Shown: positions 33,503 through 42,801 of the stretch, piece after piece
Position numbering within the stretch: position 1 is the stretch's first letter
Layout: each line of letters opens with the position of its first letter
Notes under the pieces: model-generated
What the model was told of the DNA's origin: nothing
The model's database searches: none
What the model saw: the letters and a program-made list of their open reading frames with translations, nothing else
Made by a program: the position numbers and the translations under genes
Source of the DNA: Gallibacter sp963558965
GTDB taxonomy: Bacteria > Bacillota > Clostridia > Peptostreptococcales > Anaerovoracaceae
Direction: 5' to 3'
Assembly (NCBI GenBank): GCA_963558965.1
Contig: CAUWIT010000006.1
Span: 22,146 to 86,145 of the forward strand
DNA length: 64,000 nt

Positions 33503-33901
33503 TTAACTATGCTTGTGAAAATTTAAACCATGTTCTGCAGCTAGAAAATATATAAATTTTCTTTTTTCCACTTTATATGATGTTTCTGGTAGATCATACT
33601 TTAATAGTATTTCTGTATCTGTTTTATCAGTTGTAAAACTCTCAAAAACTGCTTCTCTATATTCTCTTTTTAATGTTAATTTACATTTCTCAATAATATT
33701 AATTCTTTTTTCTAAATCTATTTTATTTACTACTATTTCATCATATGTATTAATATAAAGAGAAAATCTACTATTTTGTAAATTTTTGAGTTCTTTTTTA
33801 TAGTTGCTATAAAGAGAAGCTTCATATCTCATTTTTTTGTATATATAATCAGGCAATAAAAAATCGTTGTAAGCTTTATACTTTTTTCTTTTCGTAGTCA
33901 T
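33503..33901 (-). CDS. Unknown 132-residue protein upstream of parA
   Basis: A basic helical protein: MTTKRKKYKAYNDFLLPDYIYKKMRYEASLYSNYKKELKNLQ, with a C-terminal segment resembling a sigma-like helix-turn-helix (EILLKYDLPETSYKVEKRKFIYFLAAEHG). GGAG lies before ATG 33901. Between the replication and partition genes, so it may be a regulator; not confirmed. Confidence 0.6.
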   Translation of the reverse strand: MTTKRKKYKAYNDFLLPDYIYKKMRYEASLYSNYKKELKNLQNSRFSLYINTYDEIVVNKIDLEKRINIIEKCKLTLKREYREAVFESFTTDKTDTEILLKYDLPETSYKVEKRKFIYFLAAEHGLNFHKHS

Positions 33902-33922
33902 TATAAAACTCCATTTTAAATT

Positions 33923-35191
33923 TTATATTATTTCTTTTTTATTTATAAATTCTTTCATTCTTAATAAAACTTCTTGCTGTTCTTTTTCTTCTGCTTTTTT
34001 TAGCATTTCTTCTGAAGCATTTACTGGTAGATTATATTTATCTATGAGTTTCATTCTATACGCTCGTTCTTCTTGTTCTTTTAATGCTTTTTCTTCTGCT
34101 TCTAGTTTTAATCGATTTTGTTTTTTCTTAGCTTCAGCTGCTTCTACTTCTTCTTTTTCTTTCCAAACTTCATTTTGTGCTATAGTTTCAATATAAGAAA
34201 ACGGATTTCTTATATTTATTTTAATTGTTTTGTCTGCAACCTTCTTTAAATGTTTATCTGCATCAACATATTTTTCATTAAAAAAAGTATAATCCTCATT
34301 ATTTAGGATTAAGTTTCTCTGTCTCCCAAAATAATGAATTTCATAATTATACCAATTATTTTCTTTAGCAACATCTTCTAATACTTTAAATACAGGTGGA
34401 TATTTGTAAGGATTGTTTTTTACTAATTCGCTTGCTATATCTACTACCATATTTGGATAATTCCAATTATTTATAATCTTGACATCGTTGTCTGTGAGTA
34501 TCAGATTTTCATATTTACCATAAAATGGTTTTCCTACTTCTAATTTAATTGATAAATATTTATTTTCCTCATCTTCTTCTATTTTATTTTGAACTCTATC
34601 TATATCTTGATGATGATGATTTAATTTAGTTTGATTTAATTTAGTTTGATTTAGTTTAGCACCACTATTTTTAACTTCTAAGTTAAGATTTTCTATGTTT
34701 TCATAAGTGCCTTCTCCATCATTATCATTTAAATATATATTGTTATTTTCTTCTTCAATTACTTCAAAATCATCTTCATTAATGTCAAAATAATTTGTAG
34801 AAATTCTTCTATCTTTGTGAGCTGACTCAATTAAAAATTTTGCTTCTTCAGGATATAACTTTTCAATTACCGGCTTGTATAAGCTATCCTTTTTTTTATT
34901 AGCTGGTATCGTATTATGAAGATGAAAATCTTTTATAAAAAATATTGAATCTGGAACTTTAAATTTACCATTGCCTAAAGGTAAAATAAAATTTTTTATT
35001 TGTAAGATATTTAGTGCATCAATACTTATATTTAGGTATCTTAATATTGGTTCTACATTGACTGCTCCATCATCATCAGCTTCACATATAATAAAGATAT
35101 ATAAAAGCTTTGAATCTAAAGGTAAATCAAGGAATGAAGAAGTTTTTAATAAGTCAATATTTATCATTCTGCTTTTTCCGAAAATACTCAT
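33923..35191 (-). CDS. Replication initiator / replisome organiser-like protein
   Basis: A 422-residue protein. The N-terminal 120 residues (IDLLKTSSFLDLPLDSKLLYIFIICEADDDG) match the winged-helix start of phage and plasmid replisome organisers; residues after 200 may be a DnaD-like region. The C-terminal 70 are a Glu/Lys coiled coil. A tandem KLNQTKLNQTKLN repeat marks the linker. Its ATG overlaps the upstream gene's stop (ATGA). By position (rep-par order) it is the likely initiator of the element; no origin repeats were recognised nearby. Confidence 0.72.
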   Translation of the reverse strand: MSIFGKSRMINIDLLKTSSFLDLPLDSKLLYIFIICEADDDGAVNVEPILRYLNISIDALNILQIKNFILPLGNGKFKVPDSIFFIKDFHLHNTIPANKKKDSLYKPVIEKLYPEEAKFLIESAHKDRRISTNYFDINEDDFEVIEEENNNIYLNDNDGEGTYENIENLNLEVKNSGAKLNQTKLNQTKLNHHHQDIDRVQNKIEEDEENKYLSIKLEVGKPFYGKYENLILTDNDVKIINNWNYPNMVVDIASELVKNNPYKYPPVFKVLEDVAKENNWYNYEIHYFGRQRNLILNNEDYTFFNEKYVDADKHLKKVADKTIKINIRNPFSYIETIAQNEVWKEKEEVEAAEAKKKQNRLKLEAEEKALKEQEERAYRMKLIDKYNLPVNASEEMLKKAEEKEQQEVLLRMKEFINKKEII

Positions 35192-35445
35192 CTTCTCTCC
35201 CTCGCTAACAAGATTTCTTCCTTTCTTTTTTGTGCTACATCTGCTCTATAATTAGAGTAACATCTATGATAATAATCTTCCTCTGACAAACCAAGTTTGA
35301 GTTCCTTATAAATGGTTATATCGCTACAACCTATTTTGTTTGCTATTTGCCAAATTTGGTAAGTATTTTCACAACCTTTTTGGTAGTTATTTGTTATTAA
35401 TTGCTCTAGTAATTTTCTAGAACTATAAGTTATTTTTTTTGTCAT
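35188..35445 (-). CDS. Small HTH-like protein at the right end of the element
   Basis: An 85-residue basic protein with a helix-turn-helix-like segment (TYQIWQIANKIGCSDITIYKELKLGLSEED). Start at 35445 is chosen for the AAGGAG upstream; a longer frame to 35475 lacks one. It is the first gene of the leftward replication-partition run and couples to the initiator. Probably a regulator of copy number or of replication genes. Confidence 0.65.
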   Translation of the reverse strand: MTKKITYSSRKLLEQLITNNYQKGCENTYQIWQIANKIGCSDITIYKELKLGLSEEDYYHRCYSNYRADVAQKRKEEILLARERR

Positions 35446-35497
35446 TATTATTTCTCCTTGTTGAATTTCTACCATTTATTCTTAATGGCAATAAAAA

Positions 35498-35531
35498 AAG
35501 CTTAAGAAGTTTTTTTCATCTTCTTAAGCTT
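35498..35531 (-). terminator. Strong leftward terminator near the element boundary
   Basis: A perfect 12-bp stem (AAGCTTAAGAAG and complement) with a 10-base loop, followed on the minus strand by seven Ts. It would stop transcription arriving from the cobalamin operon. It sits within about 20-50 bases of the presumed junction between element and chromosome. Confidence 0.8.
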
Positions 35532-35549
35532 AATATTAACATTTACCTC

Positions 35550-35966
35550 ATGAACAATGATAAACTTGATATTCCATCTCTCAGAAAATCATATTCTATG
35601 TTTTGTGCTAACTCAGCTGCTATGGATAAAATTTTTTTAAATAGAAAATACAGAGATATGCATGATGTAGTTTTTACAAATGAAGTATTGTTGCTTTTAC
35701 ATAAACAACATCCCCGTGAAGACCACATACATTTTATAATAGATACGCTGAAAAACGACAACGACAACCTTTTAGAAACTCTTGCCGTTTATCTTATAGA
35801 CTGTGACGCCCAGTTAAATATGAGTGCTGAAACCCTTTACCTACATCGAAATACAGTCTCATATAGAATAAATAAAATCAAACAGTTGGTAAACGCAGAT
35901 TTTACAAAAATGCCTGCCACTTACGAATATTATCTAGCCGCAGCATTATGGAGACTTAGCAATTAA
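35550..35966 (+). pseudogene. PucR/CdaR-family regulator, 3' part only
   Basis: From SLRKSYSMFCANSAAMDKIF to the stop the protein is the C-terminal part of a PucR/CdaR-type regulator. It includes the helix-turn-helix TLYLHRNTVSYRINKIKQL and the preceding NLLETLAVYLIDCDAQLN. The usual N-terminal sensor and middle domains are missing. No ribosome site precedes ATG 35550 and the frame simply continues into element-like AT-rich DNA. Integration of the element into this gene is the likely cause; the 5' part should lie at the other end, beyond the window. Its base composition is chromosomal. Confidence 0.8.
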
Positions 35967-37360
35967 GCCAAGTCTCCGTATTCTCTGCATTTATCTACAA
36001 AATTTTTAGCAAAATTCAAATTGGAATAAAAATGTATATGAGGATATCCAGCAAATAAGTTTTTATAACTTACCATACAATCCCAGTTTCTTTTTGCCAA
36101 TGGCTTTTGCGCATGAGCTACATCTCCTGGGTTTTCACTATCCCAATAATGAAATTCGTGGGCTTTAAAACTGTCATTTTTATTTAGTAATGGCACATCG
36201 TCATTTAACGATACGTCAATATATCCAAAGCGTCCCAGCTTTTTGAGAGGATAGCACCCTCCACTTATAGCACCAACTGTATTAAATCGGTTACCTTCCT
36301 CATCTTCTATCCACTGGTGAAGGTACATAAAACCTCCACACTCGGCAAGACAAGGCATACCATTTTCAATTGCAAGTTTAATCTGTTTACTTAAAGTTTG
36401 ATTCGCCGATAACTTATCTAAGTACAACTCAGGATAGCCACCGCCAAATATCATTCCACATATATCTTTTGGAAGTTGATCACCTGCTACTGGACTAAAT
36501 GAAACTAACTGACATCCCAATTTTTCAAGCAAGTCCAAGTTATCTTGATAATAAAAACAAAAAGCATCGTCTTTTGCAATTGCGATTTTTATTTTTTTAT
36601 CAGGGTTTGTTTCTTTAATTTCTACTGACTCAAATTGATATTCTAGGTGTGGAGCATTTTCCCCAATCTCAAGTAAACCATCAATATCCACTGTTTCCTC
36701 AATCTGCCCTGCTATTGTCTCTACAATTTCAGATAGATTTTTTATCTCACCTGCTGTTACAAGACCAAGATGTCGGCTTTGAAGTCCTGCTTCTTTTAAA
36801 ATTGGCACATACCCCAAAGGTTTAATATTTAGCTTTGATTTTATCAATGGCTCAAGTATCTGATACATAGATGGAGATATTCTGTTTAATATTACTCCCT
36901 TTATTTGACTGTTTTTTTCAAACTCTAAAAAGCCTTTTATTTCAGCTAATATGGACATTGATTTGCCTTTACAGTCTACTATTAAAACTGCTGGAGTCTC
37001 TGTTGCTCTTGCCAAATCATAGGCACTTGCTATTGAAGTTTTGCCTGCAACACCATCGTAATAGCCCATAACTCCTTCCATTACTGCTATATCGCAATTA
37101 GACGTTTTGGTGTTTTCATCTAGCAAATACTTAATCGTATCTTCATCGTTGAAAAATAAATCTAAGTTTCGTGAATTTATACCGATTACTTTTGTATGAA
37201 ACATAGGATCTATATAGTCTGGGCCGCATTTAAAAGCTCCAACTGTTTTCCCGCTGTTTTTTAACGCTTTTAAAATACCACAAGTTATTGTAGTTTTACC
37301 GCTACCGCTACTTGTTGCTCCTATTAAAATCCTAGGTATGTTAAATTTACTTACTGCCAA
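35963..37360 (-). CDS. cbiA: Cobyrinic acid a,c-diamide synthase
   Basis: An amidotransferase that aminates two side chains of cobyrinic acid using glutamine and ATP (cobalamin pathway). It has an N-terminal P-loop ATPase domain (GATSSGSGKTT) with GPDYIDPMFH, and a C-terminal glutamine amidotransferase domain with the nucleophile Cys in PCLAECGGFMYL. About 465 residues, normal length. AAAGGAG is best spaced for TTG 37360; an ATG at 37384 would overlap cbiET by 20 bases. It is the last gene of the leftward tetrapyrrole operon. Confidence 0.93.
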   Translation of the reverse strand: MAVSKFNIPRILIGATSSGSGKTTITCGILKALKNSGKTVGAFKCGPDYIDPMFHTKVIGINSRNLDLFFNDEDTIKYLLDENTKTSNCDIAVMEGVMGYYDGVAGKTSIASAYDLARATETPAVLIVDCKGKSMSILAEIKGFLEFEKNSQIKGVILNRISPSMYQILEPLIKSKLNIKPLGYVPILKEAGLQSRHLGLVTAGEIKNLSEIVETIAGQIEETVDIDGLLEIGENAPHLEYQFESVEIKETNPDKKIKIAIAKDDAFCFYYQDNLDLLEKLGCQLVSFSPVAGDQLPKDICGMIFGGGYPELYLDKLSANQTLSKQIKLAIENGMPCLAECGGFMYLHQWIEDEEGNRFNTVGAISGGCYPLKKLGRFGYIDVSLNDDVPLLNKNDSFKAHEFHYWDSENPGDVAHAQKPLAKRNWDCMVSYKNLFAGYPHIHFYSNLNFAKNFVDKCREYGDLA

Positions 37361-37364
37361 CTTT

Positions 37365-38600
37365 TTACTCCTTTGCATTGCCATCTGCGCTGATTATAAA
37401 TATTGGATTTTGGCTGTCTAACATATTGTATCTGCCAAGTTTTTTATTTTTGGAAATGTTAACTTGTAAAATCTCAATATTTTCAAATGGATACTTGTTT
37501 AGTATTTCTGTTGCTTTTCCCAAAGTTTCCAATGTTATTGCATTAATTACCACTCTTATATTTGGATTTGCTTTTAGTAAGTTTACTAACATTTCTTCTA
37601 GCTTACCGCCGCTTCCTCCAATAAATGCTTTATCAGGTCTTTCAACTCCTAGCATCTCACTAGAAGCCTCTCCACCTACAACTTTTATATTTTGCAAATT
37701 GAAATTTCTTGCATTTTCTTTTATAAGCTCTAGACCTTCTTCGTTTCTCTCAAAAGCATAAACCATGCCGCCTCGTGTTTGCATTGCAATTTCTACCGTT
37801 ACTGAACCAGTGCCCGCTCCAAGATCATATACTATATCGTTTTCTTTTAGTCGTAATTTGGAAATTGATAAAGCTCTGATTTCTTCTTTTGTCATAGGGA
37901 CATTGCCTCTTACAAAATTTTCATCAGCAAATCCAGGTGTCACTGTCTTCACTTCTCTAGCTTCTGGATTTAATACAAACATTACGCTTAGGGGCTCAAA
38001 CTCTTTACCAGCAAATTCACATGCCTTACCTACCCTTATTTTTTCATCTGGATAAGACAAGTTTTCACCAGCAATTACTTTTAATTCTCCAAGTCCAGTC
38101 TCTGTAAGTTCTTCGCAAACTCTAGACACATCTGTATTTTTATCTAGCAAGAAGAAAACTTTTTTGTTTTTTAAAACGCTGCTTACTGGATTGTTTTTTC
38201 TGCCATGAAGACTTACTAAAGTTGCATCATCCCAGTTTATTTTTGCCTTTGCAGCTAAATATTGTAGGGAGCTTATCCCAGGAATGACTTCGCAGGTTAT
38301 ATCTTCTTTTTCTTCTATCAAAGCTGCCAATTTTTTTGTACCGCTGAAGAAACCAGTGTCTCCTGACATAAGAACAACTATTTTACTATCGGTATGACAT
38401 TCCTCAATAAGCTTTAAAATATCATTTGACTTAATTGCATATGCTATTTGCAAATCCTTGTTTTCGCACAGTTTGGCCATAGCGTTTACCATGCGCTCAG
38501 CCCCTATAATGCGATTGCTGTTTTTGATTATATTTAAGGCTCCAACAGTTAAGGTTTCAGGATTGCCCATGCCAATACCGATTATATATACATTTTTCAT
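37365..38600 (-). CDS. cbiET: Precorrin-6Y/cobalt-precorrin C5,C15-methyltransferase, CbiE-CbiT fusion
   Basis: A 411-residue fusion. The N-terminal half is a tetrapyrrole methylase (CbiE: VYIIGIGMGNPETLTVGA and MSGDTGFFSG). The C-terminal half (from about residue 215) is a Rossmann SAM-dependent CbiT with VYDLGAGTGSVTVEIA. Together they methylate C5 and C15 of the corrin ring and decarboxylate it. In many anaerobes these are separate genes; the fusion equals CobL of aerobes. GGAG precedes ATG 38600. Confidence 0.93.
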   Translation of the reverse strand: MKNVYIIGIGMGNPETLTVGALNIIKNSNRIIGAERMVNAMAKLCENKDLQIAYAIKSNDILKLIEECHTDSKIVVLMSGDTGFFSGTKKLAALIEEKEDITCEVIPGISSLQYLAAKAKINWDDATLVSLHGRKNNPVSSVLKNKKVFFLLDKNTDVSRVCEELTETGLGELKVIAGENLSYPDEKIRVGKACEFAGKEFEPLSVMFVLNPEAREVKTVTPGFADENFVRGNVPMTKEEIRALSISKLRLKENDIVYDLGAGTGSVTVEIAMQTRGGMVYAFERNEEGLELIKENARNFNLQNIKVVGGEASSEMLGVERPDKAFIGGSGGKLEEMLVNLLKANPNIRVVINAITLETLGKATEILNKYPFENIEILQVNISKNKKLGRYNMLDSQNPIFIISADGNAKE

Positions 38601-38610
38601 AGAAAATCTC

Positions 38611-39900
38611 CTACTCTACATCAAAAAATTTCCCGATAACATGTAATGTTTCATCAATATTCTCTTCAGTGTGAGCATTTGAAATAAATACTGCTTCAAA
38701 CTGTGCAGGCGCAATATATTGACCGTTTTCCAACATAAACTTGTAGTAACGGCTAAATTCGTCTAGGTCTGAAGTCTTAGCTTGATCAAAGTTTTTAACT
38801 TCTTCCTCTGTAAAGAAAATTGAGCCGATTGAGCCTACCTGATTTACAGCATAATTTTTACCAGCTTTCTTCAAAATTTCCTTTATGCCGCCAAAAAGTC
38901 TATCTCCCATATCATTTATATGATCGTAAACTTCAGGATGGTCTTTTAGATAAGTTAGCTGAGTTATACCTGCAGCTACTGCAACAGGGTTTCCTGACAA
39001 TGTTCCCGCCTGATAAACTGGACCATCTGGCGCAATCATATCCATAATTTCTTTTTTACCGCCATAAGCGCCTACTGGCATACCGCCCCCTATGATTTTA
39101 CCGAAAGTTGACATATCAGGAGTTACTCCGTATAGGCTCTGAGCTCCGCCTAGAGCAACTCTAAATCCTGTGATTACTTCATCGAAAATTAAAACTGCGC
39201 CTTCTTCTGTACACATATCTCTTAAACCTTGTAAAAATCCTGGCTCTGGTGGCACTACCCCCATATTAGCCGCAACTGGCTCAACTATTAGGGCTGCAAC
39301 TTCTCCTTTGTTTGCTTCAAATAGAGCTTTTACACTAGCTAAGTCGTTGTAAGTCGCTAGCAATGTATCTTTTGCTGTTCCTTCAGTTACACCAGCGCTA
39401 TCAGGTTTCGCTCCTTCTCTAATAAGGCCTGAGCCTGCTTTTACAAGTAGTGCATCATGATGACCGTGGTAGCATCCTACAAATTTAATAACTTTATCTC
39501 TACCTGTGTATCCTCTTGCAGCTCTAATTGCACTCATAGTCGCCTCAGTACCTGAAGTTACCATACGAACTTTTTCAAATGAAGGTACTAGCTCGCATAA
39601 CAATTTTGCCATTTGTGTTTCAATTTCTGTCGCTGCTCCAAAAGTCAATCCAAGTTCAATTCGTTCTTTTACAGACGCTAAAATATCAGGATGGTTGTTT
39701 CCCAAAATCATAGGGCCCCATGAACCAATATAGTCTAAATATCTGTTGCCATCTGCATCGTAAATAAACTGTTTATCAGCTTTTTCAATAAATCTAGGTA
39801 TATCTTTTACTGCTTTACAAGCTCTCGCCGGTGAATTTACGCCACCTGGGATATACTTTTGAGCTTCATCAAAATATTTTTTAGACTTTGAAATATTCAT
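38611..39900 (-). CDS. hemL: Glutamate-1-semialdehyde 2,1-aminomutase
   Basis: A pyridoxal-phosphate enzyme that makes 5-aminolevulinate, the first dedicated tetrapyrrole precursor, from glutamate-1-semialdehyde. 429 residues, typical length; the PLP lysine is in TFGKIIGGGMPVGAYGG, and the start KYIPGGVNSPARACKAV is characteristic. Its start is 3 bases after the hemB stop, with AAGGA in the end of hemB. In the same operon as hemB and cbi genes, it feeds cobalamin synthesis. Confidence 0.97.
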   Translation of the reverse strand: MNISKSKKYFDEAQKYIPGGVNSPARACKAVKDIPRFIEKADKQFIYDADGNRYLDYIGSWGPMILGNNHPDILASVKERIELGLTFGAATEIETQMAKLLCELVPSFEKVRMVTSGTEATMSAIRAARGYTGRDKVIKFVGCYHGHHDALLVKAGSGLIREGAKPDSAGVTEGTAKDTLLATYNDLASVKALFEANKGEVAALIVEPVAANMGVVPPEPGFLQGLRDMCTEEGAVLIFDEVITGFRVALGGAQSLYGVTPDMSTFGKIIGGGMPVGAYGGKKEIMDMIAPDGPVYQAGTLSGNPVAVAAGITQLTYLKDHPEVYDHINDMGDRLFGGIKEILKKAGKNYAVNQVGSIGSIFFTEEEVKNFDQAKTSDLDEFSRYYKFMLENGQYIAPAQFEAVFISNAHTEENIDETLHVIGKFFDVE

Positions 39901-39902
39901 AA

Positions 39903-40880
39903 TTAACCAATCCTTCCTTCATCTATCATCTCAGCGATTTCCTTTGCATAATAAGTTATAAGCATATCGGCACCTGCTCTAAAAATACTTACTGTAGTTT
40001 CAGCTACAATTGACATTTCATCAATCATACCAGCCGCCGCAGCTGCCTTTATCATAGAATACTCACCGCTAACGCTATATGCCGCAACTGGAATATCTGT
40101 AATATCTTTAATTTCTCTAATAATATCAAGGTAGCTTAAGGCAGGTTTAACCATAACCATATCTGCACCTTCTTCAATATCCATCAATACTTCTTTTACT
40201 GCCTCTCTTCTGTTGTGATAATCCATCTGGTAAGTTTTTCTATCACCTTTAAAGTTACAAGATCCAGCCGCTTCTCTAAATGGACCATAAAACGCTGAAG
40301 CATATTTTGCCGCATAAGACATAATAGGAGTATCGATAAATCCAGCCTCATCTAAAGCCTCTCTAATAGCTCCAACTCTGCCGTCCATCATATCAGAAGG
40401 AGCCACAATATCTGCACCAGCTTTTACCTGTGAAACCGCAGTCTTAGCAAGTAGAGGAAGAGTTTTATCATTGTCTACACTGTTTCCTTTTATAATGCCA
40501 CAATGTCCATGAGATGTGTATTCGCACATACAAACATCGCCAACATAAACTAACTCAGGAACTTCTTTTTTAGCAATTCTCATAGCCTGTTGGATGATGC
40601 CATTGTCGTCGTAAGCACCTGAACCAACTTCGTCCTTATGAGCTGGCACACCAAAAAACATAACAGCTCTAACTCCTGATGCTGCAACTTCCTTCAATGC
40701 AGGCACCATAGTATCTGTACTGTATCTAAACTGTCCAGGCATAGCTTCAATCTCTTTAACAATGCCACTTCCCTCTTCAATAAACATAGGATAAATCAAA
40801 GCATCTTTAGAAATACGAGTCTCCCTTACCATATCTCTAATATTTCCGTCCATTCTCAATCTTCTGCCTCTATTTAACAT
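39903..40880 (-). CDS. hemB: Delta-aminolevulinic acid dehydratase (porphobilinogen synthase)
   Basis: Condenses two 5-aminolevulinate molecules into porphobilinogen. 325 residues, normal length. Visible sites: zinc-type cysteines in VCMCEYTSHGHCG, Schiff-base lysines in SYAAKYASAFYGPFREA and MVKPALSYLDI. GGAGG lies before ATG 40880, which overlaps the cbiG end. Third tetrapyrrole step gene in the operon order cbiG-hemB-hemL-cbiET-cbiA. Confidence 0.97.
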   Translation of the reverse strand: MLNRGRRLRMDGNIRDMVRETRISKDALIYPMFIEEGSGIVKEIEAMPGQFRYSTDTMVPALKEVAASGVRAVMFFGVPAHKDEVGSGAYDDNGIIQQAMRIAKKEVPELVYVGDVCMCEYTSHGHCGIIKGNSVDNDKTLPLLAKTAVSQVKAGADIVAPSDMMDGRVGAIREALDEAGFIDTPIMSYAAKYASAFYGPFREAAGSCNFKGDRKTYQMDYHNRREAVKEVLMDIEEGADMVMVKPALSYLDIIREIKDITDIPVAAYSVSGEYSMIKAAAAAGMIDEMSIVAETTVSIFRAGADMLITYYAKEIAEMIDEGRIG

Positions 40881-41877
40881 TTAAACTTGCCTCCTTTACA
40901 GCAATTGCAACGGTTACACCGTCCTTACTCGTCTTTTCAACTACAGTTTTGCCAGCCACATCGCCAACAGTTGCACCTAACACAGCCGCCCTTTGGCATA
41001 CATTGTCAACACCAGTCACCTGCTCCACAAAAGAGGAATGACTAAATTCACCTTGTACACTTTTTAACTGCTCAGCTGTATACGTTTCAAACTCCCAGCC
41101 ATTTGCATTGCAAAACTCAATTAATCCTTGTTCTTCCTTTTTTAAATCTATTGACGCAACTTTACATATTGCATCTTTACATATGTCATAGTCCTTTAAG
41201 ACTTGATCGACTAAACTTTGTATCTTCTCCACCGGTGTATTTTTTTTACAACCAATCCCCAGTGTAAGCCATGGTGGCACAAGTTTTAATTCCCTGCCGA
41301 AAACCTTACGGTTGTGCCAACTTATATTTATACCTAAAGGCAGATTTTTCTCCTTTAAGTTTTCATTTTCTATATTTAACTTCATATCCCCAGCAATACC
41401 AACATTTCCACCGTTTACAAGAGCCATTGATATAGCCTTTACATCTTTTATATTTTCAATAAGCAAGCCGTTTTTTTTCGCCCAAGTGTCCACTGCAAAC
41501 TTGCTGTTAACATCTGTGGATGTAGTAATTACAGGTGTAGCCTCTATGGTTTTAGCCACATAGTCGGCAATTTCATTTGCTCCCCCAATATGACCTGACA
41601 CTAGGGAAATAACAAATTTACCACTGTCATCTGCAACTAGCACTGCTGGATCCTCAGTCTTAGATTTTAAGAATGGCCCTATGGTTCTCACAGCAATCCC
41701 TGTTGCTGAAACAAACACAATCGCCTCACACTCCTTAAAAGCGACTTTAGTCCATTCCTTTAACGGTTCCTTTTTATCTCTAATCTGACAAACAAATCCC
41801 ATATTTGTAAGTGCTATTTTTATTTTATTTGCCGTCTTAAAACCCCTATCTGTAAAATAAACAATACCTGCTTTCAT
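40870..41877 (-). CDS. cbiG: Cobalt-precorrin-5A hydrolase
   Basis: A CbiG-type protein of 336 residues that opens the ring delta-lactone in the anaerobic cobalamin route. N-terminal region AGIVYFTDRGFKTANKI, central region GHIGGANEIADYVAKTIEATPVITT (typical CbiG), and C-terminal domain LTLGIGCKKNTPVEKI. The start at 41877 is chosen because AGGAG precedes it; a longer frame to 41913 overlaps sdaAA. The presence of CbiG and CbiET indicates the oxygen-independent pathway. Confidence 0.93.
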   Translation of the reverse strand: MKAGIVYFTDRGFKTANKIKIALTNMGFVCQIRDKKEPLKEWTKVAFKECEAIVFVSATGIAVRTIGPFLKSKTEDPAVLVADDSGKFVISLVSGHIGGANEIADYVAKTIEATPVITTSTDVNSKFAVDTWAKKNGLLIENIKDVKAISMALVNGGNVGIAGDMKLNIENENLKEKNLPLGINISWHNRKVFGRELKLVPPWLTLGIGCKKNTPVEKIQSLVDQVLKDYDICKDAICKVASIDLKKEEQGLIEFCNANGWEFETYTAEQLKSVQGEFSHSSFVEQVTGVDNVCQRAAVLGATVGDVAGKTVVEKTSKDGVTVAIAVKEASLNVK

Positions 41878-41909
41878 TTTACTCCTCTTTTCTATCATTT
41901 TACAATATA

Positions 41910-42779
41910 TCAAAGATTTTTTAATTTTTCTTCATAAACTTTTGCACTTTCAGTTACAGCGATTCCGCCCAATGAAGTTTCTCTATGTTGCACTGGCATA
42001 AGTTTACCTACTCTGTACATTGAGTCAATTACTTCATCTGGGGCAATACCGCATTTCATACCACCCAAAGCTAAGTCAGCGCTTAACAGGGCATTAACAG
42101 CCTGTGAAGCATTCCTTTGAGCGCAAGGTATTTGCACCAATCCTGCCACTGGATCGCAAACAAGTCCCATAATATTTATAAGTGAAATACTAAAACTTTC
42201 GCAACATTGCTCAGGTGTACCATTTTTTAAGTAGACTGTTGCCGCTGCTGCCATAGCCGCAGCTACTCCACACTCTGCCTGGCATCCGCCTTCAGCTCCT
42301 GATACAGTAGCATTTTCAACTACCAAGGCACCCATTCCTGATGCGACAATATACGCTTTTAACAGCTTTTCCTCATCCACTTTTAACTCTTCGCCTACAG
42401 TTTCAAGTACAGCGGGAACTATTCCGCAAGAACCAGCAGTTGGCATAGCGCAAATTTTACCCATTGCCGCATTTACTTCGCTACAAGAAAGAGCACTAGC
42501 CATAGTCTTGTTTACCAAATCGCCACAAAGAGTATCTTTTGAAGCGTATTCCATCTGGGTTTTAGCCATGCCAGTTATAAATGTTTCTTTAAGGGTATCG
42601 CTTTTTTCAATTGCAGTTTTTGTTGACGCTTCCATAATTTCACGTCTTTTTTTAATTTGATTAAAAACTTCTTCTCTAGTAGTTTCAAATCTCACGATTT
42701 CATTTTGTATTATAAGCTCAGCTAAATCGTCGTTAAAATTAACAACTTCTTTTAGCATGCCATTTAAACTATTGTACAT
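41910..42779 (-). CDS. sdaAA: L-serine dehydratase, alpha subunit (iron-sulfur)
   Basis: The catalytic subunit of the oxygen-sensitive [4Fe-4S] L-serine dehydratase (serine to pyruvate and ammonia). 289 residues. Cluster-region motifs PTAGSCGIVPAVL, SGAEGGCQAECGVA and VCDPVAGLVQIPCAQRNA are all present. GGAG precedes ATG 42779; sdaAB ends 22 bases upstream, giving the usual two-gene layout. Co-location with cobalamin genes is unusual but does not show a functional link. Confidence 0.96.
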   Translation of the reverse strand: MYNSLNGMLKEVVNFNDDLAELIIQNEIVRFETTREEVFNQIKKRREIMEASTKTAIEKSDTLKETFITGMAKTQMEYASKDTLCGDLVNKTMASALSCSEVNAAMGKICAMPTAGSCGIVPAVLETVGEELKVDEEKLLKAYIVASGMGALVVENATVSGAEGGCQAECGVAAAMAAAATVYLKNGTPEQCCESFSISLINIMGLVCDPVAGLVQIPCAQRNASQAVNALLSADLALGGMKCGIAPDEVIDSMYRVGKLMPVQHRETSLGGIAVTESAKVYEEKLKNL

Positions 42780-42801
42780 TTTTGTCTCCTTTCGATAAGA
42801 T

